Assembly (NCBI GenBank): GCA_001929475.1
Contig: LXFE01000178.1
Location: forward strand, 1 to 24,597
From: Neolecta irregularis DAH-3
Taxonomy: Eukaryota > Ascomycota > Neolectomycetes > Neolectales > Neolectaceae
DNA: 24,597 bases
Direction of reading: 5' to 3'
Shown piece by piece: positions 20,591-24,597 of the stretch. Below the pieces are notes generated by a model, which saw only the letters and a list, made by a program, of their open reading frames with translations, ran no database searches and was not told the DNA's origin. The first letter of the stretch is position 1. Each line of letters starts with the position of its first letter. The position numbers and the translations under genes are program-made.

Positions 20591-21824
20591 TTATATTGTG
20601 ACCGTCTCGAAAAGGTCATTGCCTCCGTCTTCCCCTGTCTCTGTTGGACTAGGTAGCTTGCAGATTGATGAATCCTCTTGCGCAGTTTCAATTGTCCTTC
20701 CTTCGGGTGATGTTTCCTCAGGGAGAGATACTTCTGAGTTTTCAGACTTTGTAATTTCCGAATTGTTTTGTTCTGCATATGGACTTTGTTTACTTGGTTC
20801 GGCGGGTTCCTCGTAGATTGGTGCTTGCTGATAAGGATGCACTGTTCGAGATAATGGAGAAGTAGGTTCTTCTTTCGTCGCTGATGATAATGATAAGGAT
20901 GTTTGAGAACTACGTTTTTTTGAATTATACGATTGGCTAGTTGGGCCGACAGATTGTCTTCGCAAAGCAGGATCAGCACCCAGATAGTATCTTGCCTTTA
21001 GTAATTCATCTACAATAGGTTAATATACCCTTTCACTCCGACTATGCGTCCTTCTTGAGCACATGCTTCAATCCAGTCAACTGTAACACTCGGTATACTC
21101 TTTTGCTCAGCCTTCTTCCATTCTTCGCCTCTTCCAACTGCACAAACAAAATGAGTTGTATCGATCTGAACAGTCTCCTGGATGGGTAATCGTGCACCAA
21201 TATTGATAACTGCTGCTTGCAAGCGCTTCTCCTCGGACTCGGGTAATTCCCCTTTACAAATCGTAATTCCAGAGAGATCAGTCATTTTATGGGTATGAAC
21301 GGTCAGCGGAGGCGAACTAAAAGTTCCACCGGTGGTAGAAAGGACTAGATGAAACGAGTAAATAGTATCGAGTTGAAGACCGCTAAGTTTGGTAACTGTT
21401 TGATTCATCGGATCAGGAATCTTTCCCAAACGATGTCCATTCTTCCATAAACTCAAGTCTTTGAAGGTGCATGAAGCAAGTTCTAAAGGATCCCATTCCA
21501 ATACTATGCTCGTTTGTGTGGCGTTACGAAGACGAAGTACTGGGGGAGATGGAGATGTGGATCCGTACTTTTGGAGTATCTGAGCTTGCAACAAGTTGAA
21601 TTTCTCAATTTCTTCCTTCTCAGCCTGATGGTCCTGACAAACAGTAATGTTGATTATGCTTCCTGCTGTAACTGCTTTGGGGAGAAGTATTGATGGAAAC
21701 TCGATTTGATGATGATCAGAAGTCAAAAGGACGGCCTGCAGAAATAGTATTAGCTTTCTTCTCTGATGATTGAATGAACCATCCCAGCGTCAAGCTTTCC
21801 TACTGTGAGTTGCTGTCCTCCCAT
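20591..21824 (-). CDS. CHS5: Chs5, scaffold of the exomer cargo adaptor
   Basis: Chs5 with the ChAPs forms exomer, which exports chitin synthase and other cargo from the trans-Golgi. Exons are 21824..21780, 21735..21029 and 20990..20591, giving 383 aa. The N-terminal dimerisation segment (MGGQQLTVGKLDAGM then LLTSDHHQIEFPSILLPK) leads to an FN3 domain (about 73-160, RNATQTSIVLEWDPLELAS). A BRCT domain comes next (about 161-250, MTDLSGITICKGE and DTTHFVCAVGRG), then GVKGYYLGADPALRRQS and a serine/glutamate-rich disordered tail. Introns are 44 nt (21736-21779) and 38 nt (20991-21028, branch TACTAAA). The acceptor at 20991 rather than 20996 is required for phase and gives the family GYYLGADPALRRQS. 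The tail is shorter than in S. cerevisiae. Part of it is duplicated at 18248-18331. Confidence 0.93.
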
Positions 21825-21995
21825 GGAAAAATGAAAGGACAACAATGGTGGGGAAACGCTCTTTATCGATATTCTCGGATTTTACGTGGTCAAAACAAGA
21901 CGCATGTCCTAAGATCCTATATTAGACTATTTAAATAAATTTAGAAGAGTCAATATCATATTGTTGCATAAAAAGGATTTCATTGTCCTGAGGGA

Positions 21996-22247
21996 ATGCC
22001 GCATGGTGGAACGGGGCGTGCTGTTCTTAGCCTGTTCTCGTATCTTTCTGCAGCCAGCTCAACCTTTCAATTGAGAGTAATCCGGTTTCCTTTGCAAATT
22101 TTATGTATAATAAGTTCTGCAGCTTTCAACTTACTCCTGGCGCATGAAATACGCAGATTGCGTAGGGAGATTCGCGATTTTATCTTGAGTACTTTACTGC
22201 GTGCTTTGAGGAAAAAGGCGGGAAAAGATTCGAAAGGAAATCTATAG
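21996..22247 (+). CDS. Possible small membrane-associated protein
   Basis: An ATG-initiated frame of 83 aa has one hydrophobic segment (PLQILCIISSAAFNLLLA, about residues 32-49) and a very basic C-terminus (HEIRRLRREIRDF, then RALRKKAGKDSKGNL). I recognise no family. It lies in the 1.35-kb gap between CHS5 and STE2. The amphipathic basic end looks somewhat gene-like, but chance is possible. Confidence 0.28.
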   Translation: MPHGGTGRAVLSLFSYLSAASSTFQLRVIRFPLQILCIISSAAFNLLLAHEIRRLRREIRDFILSTLLRALRKKAGKDSKGNL

Positions 22248-23174
22248 AGCTGAAATAAGAAAGCTCGAGTGGACTTGGTAAAGAGGGAAGTTCAGATATT
22301 GTATTCTCGGCATCTGAAAGGCTAGCTCCTGGGCTATATCTACAGAAAAGGAAATACAGCGTCCCCTTTTCCTGCAGAAAGTGAGATATTTAAAGAAATT
22401 GACAAATAAGGGAAGACTATCTAAAGAAAAACCGTCAAGTGACTATTGAGTACTTAACCTGTCCTTGATGATGGTAGTGTTTGAGATTAGGCAATTCCCT
22501 CAATTTATCCGGTGAACAGGCTTTATTGCACAGATTACTGATAGAAATGTTTGGATAAGGAGAGTAGGTTGTTGTAGTTGATTACGAAAGGGAGGGGTTT
22601 CAAGCAATAGTGTTTTGGAAGCGAATGAGAAGGGGAAGTGATTGTAAAATCAAGATGGTTAGAACTTTACTTTTGAAGAAGACTTGCGAAAATGTGCCTC
22701 TTGCAACAGGTATTACTCACTACGGTGCAGTTGACTTTTACACTAAAGATTCCAGCACACGCTTCATAATTCCCCGTGTAGTTATTAGTGCTGATTCCTT
22801 AAAAGTGATTCCGGAAACTAAATTGGCAAAGTGAAATGGTTCCTGAAAGCGTCAGCTCTATTTTTAGATCATAGGGATTGCTTAATGCTTAAAGACCCAT
22901 CAAAGATCCTAGATGGTGTTCTAACTGCAAAAACCGTCCGGATTTAATTACAGAAATGCAACCGTTTCGCTCTTGTGAATTCCAGTACTTTTTATGTATA
23001 ATTGCCCTTTACGGCCTAAAACTGTCGACATGGGTCAAGTCTAAGAGTTTGGTCAAACATTCTCCTTTTTTAGTTGGCAGATGAACTTGTATTCATATCT
23101 CTTTCCTTCCCTTTTGCTAGATTAGTTCGTCGCCTCAGCCCGCTCTTTCATATTTCGATTTTTGCTGCTCTACA
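22248..23174. other. Gene-poor interval upstream of STE2
   Basis: About 0.9 kb is AT-rich with stops in all frames apart from a 74-codon frame at 22610-22834 that has no recognisable motif. It presumably contains the STE2 promoter and leader. I looked for pheromone-response-type TGAAACA/TGTTTCA motifs and found none that is exact. Confidence 0.4.
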
Positions 23175-24332
23175 ATGAGTGTTCACACTGGACTCAGTTC
23201 TCCTATACTCTCTCAACCTCTTGTTATATTTGGACCCCTTGGTGAGAATGTCACTCTCCATTTGCGTGACTTGGAAGAAGTTAGTATGTTGCTGCCTTTG
23301 AGGATTGACATATTGACCTTCCAGTGTTTCCTAGGCTCATGAATTGTTCAGCATACACTTCCCATATCTCAATGTGTGCAGCTGTGCTGTTCGTCCTTTT
23401 AATTACAACTCAACGAGATCGCCTGAAAACACCTGTTCACATATTTAACATACTCAGCCTGATTAGTTCAATCATATTTAGCGCAATGCAATACATAAAC
23501 ATGACAGGCCCCGCTTTTCAAATCGAAGTACAACTATTTCACGATTTTACAACACTTTCTCAAAAGAATACCAATTTCGCTCATATTATACCGATGTTTG
23601 GCTCGATCGTCGTCGGTTTTATTGAATTTAGTCTCGTTTTACAATGTCGCTCAGTGTTTGCGTCATATAAAAGCATCAGAAAGTGGATGACTTTAGTGAC
23701 TACCTCTGTTGCCACAGCCGTCACATCGTGGTGTCTTGCCGTCGATATACACCGGTCTCTCTCATTCGGAAGCGGGACTGGTAACTTGACTTGGATGGAC
23801 AAATCAAAGAACATTATCTTCGCCTTTAGTATCTGCTTCTTCTCTTCAATTTTCGTCACAAAACTTTGGAGGTCTATTCATACTCAAAGAAATCTTGGAT
23901 TTAGACAATTTGGTCCTTTGCAGGTGATTTTCATCATGGCATGCCAATCCATGATTCTGCCACGTATAATCCCACATTTAATTCGCCAGGTCTAATATTA
24001 CAGTGGTCTTTTGTTTCTTCGGAGTCCTTTATCCCGTTCAGGTTGCTGTGAGTCATACTGCAAGAGTCATGGTCGCAATCAATTTACCGCTCTCCTCTGT
24101 TTGGGCAGCAGCCCAGGCTGATATGACTACTGATGACAACATTTCTTCTCTTATGCAGAGTTTCGTCCAACCTATGGATTCGAGTTTCGGTAATATTTTA
24201 TCCTCGGGTTCTGGCGTTCTTCTACACCCTGATGTTCCAACATCTCCGAAATTCGACCAAAACAAGAACATGGATATCACCATTGGAAATTACCTCGAGA
24301 ATAAAGGTTACATGGATAGTAATGCGTTATAA
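23175..24332 (+). CDS. STE2: Alpha-factor-type pheromone receptor, Ste2 family GPCR
   Basis: Ste2 senses peptide alpha pheromone and signals through a heterotrimeric G protein during mating. Exons are 23175-23283, 23325-23963 and 24004-24332, giving 358 aa. The short extracellular N-terminus (MSVHTGLSSPILSQPL) has an NVT glycosylation site. Seven hydrophobic segments follow, with family landmarks QFGPLQVIFIMACQSMILP in the third loop/TM6 and INLPLSSVWAAAQAD in TM7. That includes the LPLSSVWA signature. The cytosolic tail is short, about 65 residues. Introns are 41 nt (donor GTATGT) and 40 nt (donor GTATAA, branch CTAAT); both are phase 1, and splicing joins MILP to LVFCFFGVLYPVQ. The tail is much shorter than that of S. 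cerevisiae Ste2. Family assignment is strong; the ligand is not deducible. Confidence 0.9.
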
Positions 24333-24427
24333 GGAATTCTGACATTTGTAATATTTTAAATTACAAGACTGGATTTTGTGGTATATTTGTTTATTTTAAT
24401 ACATAAGTATTTAAGCAGTATGTCCAC

Positions 24428-24537
24428 TGTAAGCGATCGCCGAAGTACGAATAAGACCAGGTATATTCTAGCCTAAGTAATTGTATTTCTTTAAAGAGGT
24501 GTACCTAACCTAAGTAATTGTACTTGGTTAGGTATGC
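24428..24537 (-). repeat. Dispersed repeat, copy 2
   Basis: It is the inverted counterpart of 13879-13994. In this copy CCTAAGTAATTGTA occurs twice on the plus strand (about 24472-24485 and 24508-24521), mirroring the duplicated unit of copy 1. It lies 95 bp after the STE2 stop codon. Confidence 0.72.
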
Positions 24538-24555
24538 GCAGACTTGCTAACAAGT

Positions 24556-24588
24556 AAGCAAGTCCAATTCTGGACTTTGGACTTGCTT
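24556..24588. repeat. Inverted repeat at the window edge
   Basis: AAGCAAGTCC (24556-24565) and GGACTTGCTT (24579-24588) are perfect 10-bp arms around a 13-bp spacer, surrounded by further GCAAG/CTTGC units. It looks like the subterminal region of a transposable element whose remainder lies beyond the window. It could also form a hairpin in RNA. Confidence 0.5.
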
Positions 24589-24597
24589 GCTTGCATA

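Noticed and set aside
22610-22834. A 74-codon frame upstream of STE2
   Set aside because: No motif, no membrane or repeat character, and no neighbouring exon. Indistinguishable from chance.

Overview
The window is nuclear DNA from an ascomycete fungus. Fungus-restricted or fungus-typical genes sit side by side: a Ste2-class alpha-pheromone receptor, the exomer scaffold Chs5, yeast-type ADE4, YIF1 and a SET-domain methyltransferase of the Efm1/Rkm type. Genes are packed closely and split by extremely short introns. I placed 34 introns by matching both splice phase and conserved protein sequence. Nearly all are 32-47 nt long, usually with a CTAAY/CTRAY-like branch site. Five or six begin with GC rather than GT, and one in ADE4 begins with GG. 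A lineage outside the well-known yeasts is an inference from this; I cannot name the species.

Layout. Positions 1-7059 hold housekeeping genes. On the minus strand are EGD2 (NAC alpha), an Efm1-like SET methyltransferase and eIF1A. On the plus strand are YIF1 and an N2227/carnosine N-methyltransferase gene. A 979-bp non-autonomous hAT element (4729-5707) with an 8-bp target duplication lies in the last codons of YIF1 and rewrites its C-terminus. Positions 7226-8228 hold an unrecognised minus-strand gene. Positions 8616-10461 are a graveyard: a frameshifted peroxisomal-type Lon pseudogene runs into a decayed oligopeptide-transporter (OPT) fragment. Positions 10706-13033 hold two minus-strand F-box genes.

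A second hAT-type insertion (13142-14296, target duplication ATTATATT) lies between the F-box gene and the SRP receptor gene. It carries a hAT transposase C-terminal remnant, an internal second hAT-like end, a dispersed repeat that recurs at the end of the window, and stretches resembling host coding fragments. From 14476 come SRP101 (SRP receptor alpha) and a SAP-domain protein. A second graveyard follows: an RSE1/SF3B3 fragment abutting an 84-bp inverted copy of part of CHS5, then a small pogo/Tc1-like MITE. ADE4 and CHS5 converge with 69 bp between them. After about 1.3 kb with no convincing gene comes STE2, and the window closes in repeat sequence.

The genes do not form a pathway. The unusual content is the splicing signal set (very short introns, frequent GC-AG), two hAT insertions with readable target duplications, and the patchwork of duplicated gene fragments. 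All exon boundaries are inferred from the DNA and family conservation, without transcript data.
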